Below, in pieces: positions 37,619 to 46,773 of a stretch of 64,000 nucleotides of DNA. Made by a program: the position numbers and the translations under genes. Origin of the DNA: Corynebacterium lactis (lineage in GTDB: Bacteria; Actinomycetota; Actinomycetes; Mycobacteriales; Mycobacteriaceae); contig NZ_ULHE01000005.1 of the NCBI RefSeq assembly GCF_900519355.1, positions 62,001 to 126,000 on the forward strand, read 5' to 3'. The notes under the pieces were generated by a model. That model was given only the letters and a program-made list of their open reading frames with translations, ran no database searches and was not told where the DNA came from. Position 1 is the stretch's first letter. Each line of letters begins with the position of its first letter.

Positions 37619-37637
37619 ATAGGTTGAATTACTCTAA
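37619..37637. promoter_or_regulatory. candidate DtxR box before ferritin
   Basis: The 19-mer ATAGGTTGAATTACTCTAA matches TTAGGTTAGCCTAACCTAA at about 13 of 19 positions, mainly in the outer halves. It ends 5 nt before the ferritin ATG. Ferritin is a DtxR target in C. glutamicum. A partial copy (TAGGTTGATAAT) lies ~27 nt upstream. Inference. Confidence 0.4.
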
Positions 37638-37641
37638 GGGT

Positions 37642-38139
37642 ATGCGACTTACAGATACTCTCGAAAAAGCGTTCAACGATCAGCTGACCCTGGAACTGAC
37701 CGCGTCCCATGTCTACCGGCAGTTGGCGATTGAGCTGGACCTGCTGGACCTGTCGGGCATGGCGGAATGGATGCGTGCGCAGGCTGCGGAAGAAGTTGAC
37801 CACGCCAACCTCTTCATCGCACACCTGGACAACCGTGATAACCGCCCACAGATTGGTGCCGTCCCGGCTCCCGAGGTCAAGGTCACGAGTGCGCTCGACG
37901 CCTTCCGTATCGCGCTTGAGCATGAGGAAAAGGTTTCCGCCTCGATTCGCGCGCTCCGCAAGCTGGCCGACGAAGAGGGTGACCTCGACTCGCGCCCGTT
38001 GCTGGATTCCTTTGTGACGGAGCAGATTGAGGAAGAGGACACCGTTCGCACCATCATCGGCCGACTGGAAATCGTTGGCGAGGATGGGTCTGGCATCCTG
38101 CGCATCGACCGAGAGCTTGGCGGCCGCGAACAGCAGTAG
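37642..38139 (+). CDS. ftn: ferritin
   Basis: Iron-storage ferritin that oxidises and deposits iron in a 24-mer shell. 165 aa four-helix bundle with ferroxidase ligands in LELTASHVYRQL (first Glu), AAEEVDHANLF (ExxH) and FVTEQIEEEDTV. ATG 37642 matches the usual N-terminus; the frame is open to 37597 and the ribosome site (TAAGGG) is close. Terminated by a 17-bp hairpin. Confidence 0.92.
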   Translation: MRLTDTLEKAFNDQLTLELTASHVYRQLAIELDLLDLSGMAEWMRAQAAEEVDHANLFIAHLDNRDNRPQIGAVPAPEVKVTSALDAFRIALEHEEKVSASIRALRKLADEEGDLDSRPLLDSFVTEQIEEEDTVRTIIGRLEIVGEDGSGILRIDRELGGREQQ

Positions 38140-38164
38140 CGGTACGACGTAGAGAAACGACGAG

Positions 38165-38210
38165 GCCCCGTTGGGGGATAGTGCATCATTGCGCTATCCC
38201 CCAACGGGGC
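38165..38210. terminator. strong bidirectional terminator
   Basis: GCCCCGTTGGGGGATAG (38165-38181) pairs perfectly over 17 bp with its complement at 38194-38210, between ferritin and the minus-strand tRNA-Val. Confidence 0.88.
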
Positions 38211-38215
38211 TTACT

Positions 38216-38290
38216 TGGTAGTCCCAACTGGGTTCGAACCAGCGACCTTTCCGGTGTGAACGGAACGCTCTTCCACTGAGCTATGGGACT
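38216..38290 (-). tRNA. tRNA-Val (CAC)
   Basis: Full cloverleaf on the minus strand: acceptor AGTCCCA/TGGGACT, anticodon stem TTCCG/CGGAA with loop TTCACAC (anticodon CAC), T-arm GGTTCGAACCC, encoded CCA. Confidence 0.95.
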
Positions 38291-38669
38291 GCAGGCTATG
38301 GCGCCCTATAGAGCGCCTCGCTCGGGAAATAAGTTAGCACGACTGGGGTGAAAGTCCATAATTGCCGACGTGGCAACGTGCGGGGCTTGATACTCGGTGG
38401 CTCCTGGGGGGTATCTAGTTGGTCTATAGCTTGCCCGGGTTGAACGTAGCTAACGTGGCTGTGGCGGGATGTCTGCTGATCCTGAATGACAAAGTTGGAA
38501 TTTTGCCGGTGGTTTTCGGCCTCCCGCGGGGTGCTGGGATCGTTAAAAACCGTCCGCATCGTGGTGATTTGTGTTCGTTGAACCAGTCGCGCTAAAGTTC
38601 TTCTCGCACCGCAAGGAGGGGTACGAGGGAGTCGATTGCGACTTCGAAGTCCTTGACTTGTGAGGTAAT
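38291..38669. other. intergenic region between tRNA genes
   Basis: 379 nt between divergent tRNA-Val and tRNA-Gly. No convincing coding frame, hairpin or repeat; presumably holds the two tRNA promoters. Confidence 0.5.
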
Positions 38670-38742
38670 GCGGATGTAGCGCAGTTGGTAGCGCATAACC
38701 TTGCCAAGGTTAGGGTCGCGGGTTCGAGTCCCGTCATCCGCT
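38670..38742 (+). tRNA. tRNA-Gly (GCC), copy 1
   Basis: Acceptor GCGGATG/CATCCGC, anticodon stem TAACC/GGTTA with loop TTGCCAA (anticodon GCC), T-loop TTCGAGT. CCA not encoded. Identical to the copy at 39017-39089. Confidence 0.95.
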
Positions 38743-38809
38743 CTGGTTTTCCAAGAAGAATAGCCATGTGGTATAACTTCTAGGCAACCACTGAGGCGGT
38801 AAGCCTCAC

Positions 38810-38880
38810 GGTGGAATGGCCGAGTGGCGAGGCAACGGCCTGCAAAGCCGTGTACACGGGTTCGATTCCCGTTTCCACCT
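38810..38880 (+). tRNA. tRNA-Cys (GCA)
   Basis: Acceptor GGTGGAA/TTCCACC, anticodon stem ACGGC/GCCGT with loop CTGCAAA (anticodon GCA), T-loop TTCGATT. Confidence 0.95.
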
Positions 38881-38913
38881 CAGCATGAAAGTCCTTCGGG
38901 CTTTTGTGGTCAC

Positions 38914-38988
38914 GCGCGTTTAGCTCAGCGGGAGAGCGCTTCCCTGACACGGAAGAGGTCACTGGTTCAATCCCAGTATCGCGCACCA
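38914..38988 (+). tRNA. tRNA-Val (GAC)
   Basis: Anticodon stem CTTCC/GGAAG with loop CTGACAC (anticodon GAC), T-arm ACTGG/CCAGT, encoded CCA. The acceptor pairs GCGCGTT with ATCGCGC, leaving a U-U mismatch at the sixth pair. Confidence 0.93.
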
Positions 38989-39016
38989 AGTCATTTCCAT
39001 TAGTGTGATGGCTTAC

Positions 39017-39089
39017 GCGGATGTAGCGCAGTTGGTAGCGCATAACCTTGCCAAGGTTAGGGTCGCGGGTTCGAGTCCCGTCATCCGCT
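39017..39089 (+). tRNA. tRNA-Gly (GCC), copy 2
   Basis: Base-for-base copy of the tRNA-Gly at 38670-38742, last gene of the Gly-Cys-Val-Gly run. Confidence 0.95.
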
Positions 39090-39094
39090 CAGAT

Positions 39095-39118
39095 AGCCCC
39101 TCCACGGAGGGGCTTTTC
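39095..39118 (+). terminator. terminator of the tRNA operon
   Basis: AGCCCCTC (39095-39102) pairs with GAGGGGCT (39107-39114) around CACG, followed by TTTT. Confidence 0.85.
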
Positions 39119-39218
39119 GCATACCTGGCCCAAGTTGGGGGCGCCATTGTCGAGGCGCCCGGCGTGAGTATCGCGTCGGTAGTCGGGGGCTCCCCAACGC
39201 ATTGCTATGGTGAACCCC

Positions 39219-40297
39219 ATGTCTTCGAATGAATTTTCCACCGCGGCCTCGCCGAATGCGGGCGCGCAGACCGGACAGGACTTTTTGGAGTCAGCTACCA
39301 CGTCCTCGGGCGCGCGACGGTTGATGACCCTCGACGTGGTCCGCGGCCTCGCACTGTGCGGAATCCTTTTCGCCAATATCGGCACCATTATGGGAGTCTT
39401 TGTTGAATGGCCCGAAAGGGGCCAGCCTCCGGTTTCCTACTCGTTCCTGCACCTGGTTTTCCAGGAACGTTTTTTCCCATTTTCTCGCTGCTCTTCGGCA
39501 TCGGGTTCGGAATTCTGTGGCGCTCTGCAGCTAGGCGGTCCGATAATCCGCGCGTCGTGATGCTCCGTAGGTTCCTTTTCCTCCTCGTCCTGGGTGTTGT
39601 GCACCAGATGTTGCAGGCAGGGGAGGCGCTGCTGCCGTACGCCCTCGGAGGCCTCTTCATTCTCTTGCCTACGACCTTCGTGCCCGAGGGGGCCAAGTCG
39701 AAGGTGTCCATCGCGCTTGGCATTGTGGCGACGGTTGTCGGCGGGTACTTTGGTGGACTGCTCCTCATCCCAGGCCTGTTCTGGCTGGGCTTCGGCCTGG
39801 CGCTTGCGGACGTCGCTCGTAAATTCGAGGAAAGCGCCAAGCCTGCGACGTATCTGCTCATCGGTGGTCTGGTCGTTGCCATCCCCGGCATCGTCCTGCA
39901 GCTCCAAAACCTCGCGTCCGCGGGCTTTAGCCCGATCAGTGCGTACGCGGGACTCGGCCAGGCGGCGGTCTACATCGCGGTGGTTGGGCTCGCGATGCGC
40001 ACGCCGTCACTGCGACGCATTCTCATCTGGTTCTTCGCCCCGCTCGGTCGCACCGCCCTTACTTCGTACGTATCGGCGTCCGTCGTCGGTGTGATCATCG
40101 CGCTGCCTTTCTTCGCGCCGCTGCCCAAGTTCGTGAGCCGCGAGCCCGTTGCGCTCACCGATGCCCAGATGTTTGCGGTGTGGGGAGCCTGCGTCATTTT
40201 CCTGGTTATTCAGTCGCTCGTCGCCCGCGTATGGCTCGCAAAGTTTGGGCAGGGGCCGTTGGAGAAGCTCTGGAGGAAGGTCACCTGGGGAAAGTAG
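39219..40297 (+). pseudogene. DUF418 family membrane protein, frameshifted
   Basis: Polytopic membrane protein of the DUF418 family, often placed near transport or acyltransferase-like functions; role unknown. The N-terminal part (RRLMTLDVVRGLALCGILFANI) runs in one frame to about 39471. The rest (FPIFSLLFGIGFGIL to the DUF418 C-terminus with SLVARVWLAKFGQGPLEKLWR) is in another. One base missing in the TTTTTTCCC run at 39471-39479 explains this; the repaired protein is 359 aa. A TATGGT element 8 nt before ATG 39219 suggests a leaderless start. Likely a sequence error. Confidence 0.85.
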
Positions 40298-40500
40298 CTT
40301 TGCGCCCCACTAACGCATGACGACGCAGGCGCGTGGCACCGTCGGAAAGCGATGGCCGAGGGCGCAGCTTGGCCGCTTTGGGGTGGTGAGGGGCCAAAAG
40401 CGGAGTGACTGCGAGGTGCGGATGCCCGGTTAGGTGTGATGCCTGCCATAGTTTGGGGGTGGTGGGAACTATTTGGGTGCGGTTGCCGACTGTTATGGGT

Positions 40501-40528
40501 AAGAACGGTAGATGTAAGTGCCGTTCTT
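40501..40528 (+). promoter_or_regulatory. leader hairpin upstream of copC
   Basis: AAGAACGG (40501-40508) pairs with CCGTTCTT (40521-40528) around a 12-nt loop, 39 nt before the copC start. It has no T run. It could be an operator or a leader structure of the copper genes. Confidence 0.35.
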
Positions 40529-40566
40529 GCTTGATAAGTTTCGCTTTGAGGAGTTGTACTTCCCAC

Positions 40567-41112
40567 GTGAGTTTCCGGAGAACACTTGCCACAGCTGCCG
40601 CAACGGTTGCAGCTGCAGCAGGGATGCTGGTTCATGCGCCTGTAGCTATGGCGCACGACGCCGTGCTGTCGTCGGTACCCGCGGATAGTCAGGTCGTCAA
40701 CGAATTTCCTCGCGAAATCGAGCTCATCTTCTCGGGTGATCCGCAGGCAAACTTCAACACCGTTGCAGTGAGCGACGCGGACGCCCGAAAGGTGCTCTAT
40801 TCCCACGAACCTACGGTGGTGGGAAATCAAGTGAAGCTTTCCATCCCGGAGGACATCAATCCGGGCCCGGGCAATTACATCGTCGGTTTTCAAATCACGT
40901 CGTCCGATGGTCACTCCACAAGGGGGAAGACGTCGTTTAGCGTGGCCGGCGAAGGGGCCGCCGATGCGGCTGGAAAGAAGATTCAAACTCAAAGTTCTGA
41001 CGCTGGCGCCGAGGACACGGTCGGAATTCCAACCTGGGCTTTCGGGCTCGGGGGAGGCCTAATCGTGCTTATCGCCGTCGTCGTCATCGCCATTAATCGA
41101 AAGGCAAAATAA
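40567..41112 (+). CDS. copC: CopC-domain copper resistance protein
   Basis: Secreted, membrane-anchored copper-binding protein. A signal peptide (to AMA) is followed by a mature N-terminal histidine, HDAVLSSVPADSQ, the canonical first Cu(II) ligand, and later SSDGHSTRG supplies further ligands. After a Ser/Asp linker, one C-terminal helix (WAFGLGGGLIVLIAVVVIAI) anchors it. 181 aa. GTG 40567 is the start; GAGGAG is 13 nt upstream, a long spacing. It is 2 nt from the PCu(A)C gene, so one operon. Confidence 0.88.
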   Translation: MSFRRTLATAAATVAAAAGMLVHAPVAMAHDAVLSSVPADSQVVNEFPREIELIFSGDPQANFNTVAVSDADARKVLYSHEPTVVGNQVKLSIPEDINPGPGNYIVGFQITSSDGHSTRGKTSFSVAGEGAADAAGKKIQTQSSDAGAEDTVGIPTWAFGLGGGLIVLIAVVVIAINRKAK

Positions 41113-41114
41113 TC

Positions 41115-41753
41115 ATGAAGCTCACCCGCACCGCTACCGCCCTGATCGCCGGTTCCGCAGCACTGACCCTGGTCCTCGCTGGCTGCTCCTCCAACGACCA
41201 GGCCGCTACCGCGACCGAGTCCGCTTCTTCCGCAGTCACCTCCGCTACCAAGGAGATGAAGGGCGAGTCCGTGACTCTGGCGGACGCATACATCAAGGAG
41301 AAGCCGGCCACGAAGATGATGACCGGCATCTTCGGCGTCCTGTCCAACTCGACTGACAAGGAAATCACCATCACCGACTTCAAGCTGGAAGGCCTGAAGG
41401 AGGGCACCGTCTTCGAGCAGCACGACACCAAGGACGGCAAGATGTTCAAGGTCGACGGTGGCCTGAGGATCCCGGCCGGTGGCGAGCTGAAGCTGGCTCC
41501 GGGCAGCACCCACCTGATGGTCATGAAGAACGATGAGGCCATGGAGCCGGGCGCCGAGTACAAGCTGGTTATCAACTTCTCCGACGGCTCCAGCCTGTCC
41601 CAGACCGTCCAGGTCCGCCCGCAGGCCGCTGGCGAGGAGAACTACGGCAGCGACGGCAAGCTGGAGAACCCGGAGCACAAGGGTGGCGAGATGAAGATGG
41701 ATGACCAGAAGATGGGCATGGAAAACGGCAACCACGAGGGTCACAACCACTAA
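41115..41753 (+). CDS. PCu(A)C copper chaperone lipoprotein
   Basis: Extracytoplasmic Cu(I) chaperone. The lipobox LAGC places the lipidated cysteine near residue 24. The family metal site is visible as EQHDTKDGKMF followed by STHLMVM (the H-x-M pattern). The C-terminal tail adds Met/His (KMDDQKMGMENGNHEGHNH), likely extra copper-binding residues. 212 aa. In one operon with copC, upstream of the DyP peroxidase gene. Confidence 0.9.
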   Translation: MKLTRTATALIAGSAALTLVLAGCSSNDQAATATESASSAVTSATKEMKGESVTLADAYIKEKPATKMMTGIFGVLSNSTDKEITITDFKLEGLKEGTVFEQHDTKDGKMFKVDGGLRIPAGGELKLAPGSTHLMVMKNDEAMEPGAEYKLVINFSDGSSLSQTVQVRPQAAGEENYGSDGKLENPEHKGGEMKMDDQKMGMENGNHEGHNH

Positions 41754-41779
41754 TTTCCCGGTCGCGTTGTAGGCACGGC

Positions 41780-41846
41780 AGAGGGGCGTTCGAGCGTAGT
41801 CTGGTTTGTACGAACACTGGGCTAGCGGCATTCGGCGCCCCTCTTT
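41780..41846 (+). terminator. hairpin terminator after the PCu(A)C gene
   Basis: AGAGGGGCG (41780-41788) pairs with CGCCCCTCT (41836-41844), followed by TT; the long loop holds an inner GTTCG/CGAAC pair. Separates copC-PCuAC from the DyP gene. Confidence 0.6.
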
Positions 41847-41984
41847 GCTTAGAACCATCGGGCCGGACAACGTCCAGTCTCCCGTGCCACGCCGTGGGGT
41901 TCCCGTCCTCCTGGAGACGGGCGCCGGTCCGGTGGATGCGGTCGAAAAACATAGCCAGGGCAAGTGAAAGGTAATGGAGCAAAG

Positions 41985-43213
41985 ATGTCGGCAGGATTTT
42001 CGCGTAGGCATTTTCTCGGTGGGCTGGGAATCACGGCCACGGCGTCAGCTGGGTTAATCGCGGGGGCCTCGGAGGCCAGCGCAATTGGCCTTGAGCGCGA
42101 GAAGAAGGAGCCACCAAAGCCGCCGCTGCAGGATGCGGTCGTGGCTTTCGACGGTGTCCACCAGGCGGGCATTGAAACCCCCGTCCAGTCCCGGCTCTGG
42201 CTCATTGCCTTTGACATCAAGAAGGATGTTGACCGTACCCGCCTGCGCAACCTCATGAGGATGTGGACGGACGACGCTCGCCGCATGGCGTCGGCACAGG
42301 CGCCGATGACGGACCTCGAGCCCGAGATGTACGCGGCGCCGGCAAACCTCACCATTACGGTCGGCCTTGGCGAGAATTTCTTCACGGTCGCCGACGTGAG
42401 GGGGAGAAGCCGGAATGGCTCCAGGCCCTTCCCGCATACAAGACTGACCAGCTTCGCCCCGAGTGGAGCGGCGGCGACATCTGTCTGCAGATCTGCGCCG
42501 ACGATCCCGTGATGGTCTCGCACGCCGCGCGCATCATGATCCGCAATTCCGCGGCTTACCTCAACGTCAAATGGGTGCAGTCCGGGTTCCAGAACGCGAA
42601 GGGAGCGCTGCAGGAGGGGGAGACGCCTCGTAACCTCTTCGGTCAGAAGGACGGCACCATTAACCCGCGCACCCGTGGCGAATTCAACGACCAGGTGTGG
42701 ATCGACAGCGGCCCGGACTGGCTGCGCGGTGGATCGGCCCTTGTCGTTCGGCGCATCGAGATGGACCTCGACGGCTGGGACATCATCGACCGACACAGCC
42801 GCGTCGTCGTCACCGGTCGTGAGATTGAAAGTGGCGCCCCCGTCGGGGGCAAGGACGAGTTCGAGACTGTCGACCTGTCGAAGACGGACGAATATGGTCT
42901 TCCGATCACCGATCCGCAGAGCCACGTCGCCAGGGCTATGCCGCCGAAGGAGTTCCCGAACCAGAAGATTCTGCGTCGTGTCTACAACTACGACCTGCCG
43001 CCGGAGCCCAACGGGCGCTTCAGGTCGAACACTGGACTGGTGTTTGCCTGCTACCAGAAGAACCCGCTGGAGCAGTTCCACCCGATCCAGACACGGCTGT
43101 CGGAGGGTGATCGTCTGAACCAGTGGATCTTCCACATTGGTTCGGCTGTGTTCGTGATGCCGCGTGGCACGAAGGAAGACGAGTACTGGGCACAGGACCT
43201 CCTCCAGGACTGA
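41985..43213 (+). pseudogene. Tat-exported Dyp-type peroxidase, frameshifted
   Basis: Heme peroxidase of the dye-decolourising family, exported folded by Tat (SRRHFLGGLG near residue 6). The family GxxDG motif is FGQKDGTINP, and the C-terminal half includes the heme region around GLVFACYQKNP. The frame breaks at a run of five Gs (42400-42404); a sixth G restores VRGEKPEWLQ and gives 409 aa, normal length. ATG 41985 has GGAG 5 nt upstream. All catalytic parts are intact after repair, so sequence error is likely. Placed with copper-handling genes. Confidence 0.88.
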
Positions 43214-43303
43214 GTCCCGCCGGTGCGGTAAGGTGTGTGGGACTGCCGAAAGTCACCAGGTATGTGATTTTCGAACAATTGTGAAAAGGAGTACACGCCA
43301 GCC

Positions 43304-45370
43304 GTGTCAGAAGAATTTGCCAACCCAGCACCGTTTACCGTCCCCGCGGGTGTCTCCGCGGGCGAGGCCATGAAAGACCTGGGCTACCCGAACAAGGGCG
43401 CTGACGCCATCGTTTGTGTCCGCGACCCCGAGGGGAACCTCCGCGATCTGTCCTTCGTTCCGGAGGCCGACACCGTCATGGAGCCGGTTGCCGCGAACAC
43501 CCCGGACGGTCGCGACGTCATCCGCCACTCGGCCACCCACGTCATGGCGCAGGCCGTGCAGAAAGAGTTCCCGGGTACCAAACTGGGCATCGGCCCGGCG
43601 ATCGATAACGGCTTCTACTACGACTTCCGCGTCGAGGAGCCCTTCACGCCGGAGGACCTCAAGCGCATCGAAAAGCGCATGAAGAAGATCATCAAGTCGG
43701 GCCAGCGCTTCGAGCGCTTCGCCTTCGATTCGGTGGACGAGGCTGAGAAGGCGCTTGCCGACGAGCCGTACAAGCTCGAACTCATCGAGGAAAAGTCCAA
43801 GGGCAACGTCTCCGCTGATGACGAGGCCAACGTTGACGTCGGAGGCGCAACCCTCACGGGCTACCGCAACGTCAACCCCCGGACCGGCGAGGTCGAATGG
43901 TTCGATCTGTGCCGTGGCCCGCATGTTCCGACGACTCGCTACATCCCGGCGTTCAAGATCACCCGTTCGTCGGCGGCGTACTGGCGCGGAGACCAGTCCC
44001 GCGACGGCCTGCAGCGCGTCTACGGCACTGCCTGGGAGTCCAAGGAGGCTCTCGACGAGTACCTGGATCGCATGCTCGAGGCTGAAAAGCGCGACCACCG
44101 CCGCCTGGGCCAGGAGCTGGACCTGTTTAGCTTCCCGGACGAGATCGGCTCCGGCTTCCCGGTATTCCACGTCAAGGGTGGCATCATCCGCAACGAGATG
44201 GAGCAGCACTCCCGTCGCCGCCACATCGAGGCCGGCTACGACTTTGTCAACACCCCGCACGTGACCAAGGGCGACCTGTTCAAGAAGTCCGGCCACTTGG
44301 ACTTCTACGCGGACGGCATGTTCCCGCCCATGCAGTTGGATGGCGAGTACGACGAGCACGGTCACTGCACCAAGGCTCCGCAGGACTACTACGTCAAGCC
44401 GATGAACTGCCCGATGCACAACCTGATCTTCTCCTCGCGTGGCCGCAGCTACCGCGAGTTGCCGATCCGCATGTTCGAGTTCGGAACGGTGTACCGGTAC
44501 GAGAAGTCGGGCGTTATTCACGGCCTGACCCGCGCGCGTGGCTTCACGCAGGACGACGCCCATATCTACTGCACCGAGGACCAGCTCGAGCAGGAGCTGA
44601 CCGACGTTTTGGACTTCATCATCTCGCTGCTTCGCGACTACGGCCTGGACGACTTCTACCTGGAGCTGTCCACCAAGGACGATAAGAAGTTCGTCGGCTC
44701 CGACGAGATTTGGGAGAAGTCCACGGCGATCCTGCAGCGCGTCGCGGATGCCTCCGGCCTAGACCTGGTGCCGGACCCGGGCGGAGCCGCATTCTACGGC
44801 CCGAAGATTTCGGTCCAGGCTCGCGACGCCATCGGGCGTACCTGGCAGATGTCGACCGTGCAGTTGGACTTCAACCTGCCGGAGCGCTTCGAGCTGGAGT
44901 ACACGGCCCCGGATGGTTCCAAGCAGCGCCCGATTATGATTCACCGCGCGCTCTTTGGCTCGATTGAGCGCTTCTTCGGCGTGCTCCTGGAGCACTACGC
45001 AGGCGCGTTCCCGGCGTGGCTTGCCCCCGAGCAGGTCGTCGGCATTCCGGTCGCGGATGATTGCATCCCGCACCTGCAGGAATTCTCGGCGAAGCTGAAG
45101 TCCCGTGGTATCCGCGCCCACGTGGATACCTCGGACGACCGCATGCAGAAGAAGATCCGCAATCACACGCAGGCCAAGGTTCCGTTCATGATCCTGGCCG
45201 GTGCGCGCGATGTGGAGGCCGGGGCGGTCAGCTTCCGCTTCCTGGACGGCACGCAGATCAACGGCGTGGAAGTTGACAAGGCGGCGGACATCATCGAGCA
45301 GTGGGTCGCCTCGCGTAATAACGAGCAGCCCACGAAGGAAAATGTCTCGGCGTCGGGACAACTGCAGTAG
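43304..45370 (+). CDS. thrS: threonyl-tRNA synthetase
   Basis: Class II synthetase charging tRNA-Thr. An N-terminal TGS domain, the editing domain with [11 protein letters not shown] and the zinc-binding HxxxH/C region, class II motifs 2 (YRYEKSG ... [11 protein letters not shown]) and 3 ([10 protein letters not shown]), and a C-terminal anticodon-binding domain are all in order. 688 aa. GTG 43304 start, with AAAGGAG 13 nt upstream. First gene of the HIT-pgsA-patA-pimA block. Confidence 0.97.
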   Translation: MSEEFANPAPFTVPAGVSAGEAMKDLGYPNKGADAIVCVRDPEGNLRDLSFVPEADTVMEPVAANTPDGRDVIRHSATHVMAQAVQKEFPGTKLGIGPAIDNGFYYDFRVEEPFTPEDLKRIEKRMKKIIKSGQRFERFAFDSVDEAEKALADEPYKLELIEEKSKGNVSADDEANVDVGGATLTGYRNVNPRTGEVEWFDLCRGPHVPTTRYIPAFKITRSSAAYWRGDQSRDGLQRVYGTAWESKEALDEYLDRMLEAEKRDHRRLGQELDLFSFPDEIGSGFPVFHVKGGIIRNEMEQHSRRRHIEAGYDFVNTPHVTKGDLFKKSGHLDFYADGMFPPMQLDGEYDEHGHCTKAPQDYYVKPMNCPMHNLIFSSRGRSYRELPIRMFEFGTVYRYEKSGVIHGLTRARGFTQDDAHIYCTEDQLEQELTDVLDFIISLLRDYGLDDFYLELSTKDDKKFVGSDEIWEKSTAILQRVADASGLDLVPDPGGAAFYGPKISVQARDAIGRTWQMSTVQLDFNLPERFELEYTAPDGSKQRPIMIHRALFGSIERFFGVLLEHYAGAFPAWLAPEQVVGIPVADDCIPHLQEFSAKLKSRGIRAHVDTSDDRMQKKIRNHTQAKVPFMILAGARDVEAGAVSFRFLDGTQINGVEVDKAADIIEQWVASRNNEQPTKENVSASGQLQ

Positions 45371-45403
45371 CAGTCACTAGTCTGTAGATTGCCGATATTG
45401 CTG

Positions 45404-45427
45404 GTGGCGCGCTTATGGGCGCGCCAC
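45404..45427 (+). terminator. hairpin terminator of thrS
   Basis: GTGGCGCGC (45404-45412) pairs with GCGCGCCAC (45419-45427) around 6 nt; a T-rich stretch follows. Confidence 0.6.
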
Positions 45428-45446
45428 TTCTCTCACGAAGGGGTAG

Positions 45447-46051
45447 ATGGTGGATTCGACCGATACGTCGCGAACTGAGTCAGTGCCCAGCGCTGACTAC
45501 GTCGATCGGGGCTTCGGCGAACCCGACCGCCTCGAGCGGCTGTGGGCGCCGTACCGCATGAACTACATCGTCGATCGCGGGGTTCACAAGAAGGCCGCGC
45601 CCCACAACCCCTTCGTTGAGCTGCCGCGCGCAGTGACGAGGACGCCCTCATCGTCGCGCGCGGGGAGTGGGTCTACTGCATCCTCAACCTGTTCCCGTAT
45701 AACCCCGGGCATATGATGGTGATTCCGTACCGCGAGGTCGCCAACCTTGAGGACTTGACTCCGGAGGAGTCCGCCGAGTTGATGGCATTTGCTCAGAAGG
45801 GGATTCGCACCCTCAAGGCGGTCTCACAGCCTGACGCCATCAACGCCGGGTTCAACCTAGGTAAGGCCTCCGGAGGCTCCGTGGCGGCGCATTTGCACAT
45901 GCACATTGTCCCGCGGTGGACGGGGGACGCGAACTTCATGACCGTCATCGATGGCACGAAGGTGCTGCCGCAGACGCTGCGTGCCACCCGCGCGTTGCTC
46001 GCCGAGGGCTGGCGGAACCTTGACGGTATCGACCAGGAGGAAACGTCCTAG
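45447..46051 (+). pseudogene. HIT-family Ap4A phosphorylase, frameshifted
   Basis: Homolog of Rv2613c, a HIT protein that phosphorolyses Ap4A. The catalytic HIT motif AAHLHMHIVPRW is in the second half. The first 61 residues (to NPFVELPR) are in one frame and the rest (SDEDALIVARGEWVYCILN onwards) in another. One base missing within CCGCGCGC at 45629-45636 accounts for it; the repaired protein is 201 aa. GTG 45450 is an alternative start. The stop overlaps the pgsA GTG (TAGTG). Probably a sequence error, since the operon downstream is intact. Confidence 0.87.
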
Positions 46052-46758
46052 TGCTCAGCGTCCACGGCCGCAGGCCAATTAAACCCATCGTCGAACCCGT
46101 CGCCGCGGCGTTTAACAGGGCCGGTATCAGCCCGAACGCAGTGACCATCGCCGGCACCGTCGTCTCCGTCGCCATCGCGGTCCTTCTCATCCCGAGCGGC
46201 CATCTCGTCGCCGCCGCCATCGCCATGGCTGTGTTCACCGCTTTCGACCTTCTCGACGGAACGATGGCCCGGCTGCGCGGTGGCGGTACCAAGTACGGTG
46301 CCACCCTGGATGCTTCCTGCGACCGCATCACTGACGCGGCACTGTTCGGCTCGATCGCGGCGTGGATCGTCTACTCCTATGGCGCGCCGAAGACCCTTTT
46401 GGCGCTAACGCTCATCACTATGGGTGCCTCGCAGGTGATCTCCTACGTCAAGGCCCGAGCCGAAGCCAGCGGGCTGAAAGTAGACGGTGGCCTGGTTGAA
46501 CGAGCGGAACGACTCATCATCGCTCTCCTCGGCATCGGCCTTCAGGGCCTCGGAGTCACGTTTGCGTTGGAAGCTGCCATGTGGCTGCTCTGCCTGGGAT
46601 CGGTTTTCACCGTCGTCCAACGCCTTTACATGGTGGCGCGTCACCCGGGAGCATTGGAGCGCATCGCCCCGCCCAGTGGGGCCGAGGACTATGAGACGCG
46701 GCCGTCGGAAGGCGACGTGCGCGGGCGAGGCACCCAGGCACGCGGCGGGGACAACTAG
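46051..46758 (+). CDS. pgsA: phosphatidylinositol phosphate synthase (PgsA1)
   Basis: CDP-alcohol phosphotransferase that joins CDP-diacylglycerol and inositol phosphate, the first step to PI and PIMs. The family signature DLLDGTMARLRGGGTKYG followed by ATLDASCDR supplies the DxxDG...AR...G...D...D pattern. Six membrane helices; a hydrophilic C-terminal tail of ~40 residues. 235 aa, GTG start overlapping the HIT stop by one base. Confidence 0.93.
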   Translation: MLSVHGRRPIKPIVEPVAAAFNRAGISPNAVTIAGTVVSVAIAVLLIPSGHLVAAAIAMAVFTAFDLLDGTMARLRGGGTKYGATLDASCDRITDAALFGSIAAWIVYSYGAPKTLLALTLITMGASQVISYVKARAEASGLKVDGGLVERAERLIIALLGIGLQGLGVTFALEAAMWLLCLGSVFTVVQRLYMVARHPGALERIAPPSGAEDYETRPSEGDVRGRGTQARGGDN

Positions 46759-46773
46759 AAAGGGGCGCGATAC

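Noticed and set aside
38296..38559. 87-codon frame between the tRNA genes
   Set aside because: No ribosome site, no homology features; the region is better read as tRNA promoter space.
38163..39118. tRNA cluster as an integration site
   Set aside because: No integrase, no partial tRNA repeat at a distance and no shift to phage-like genes.
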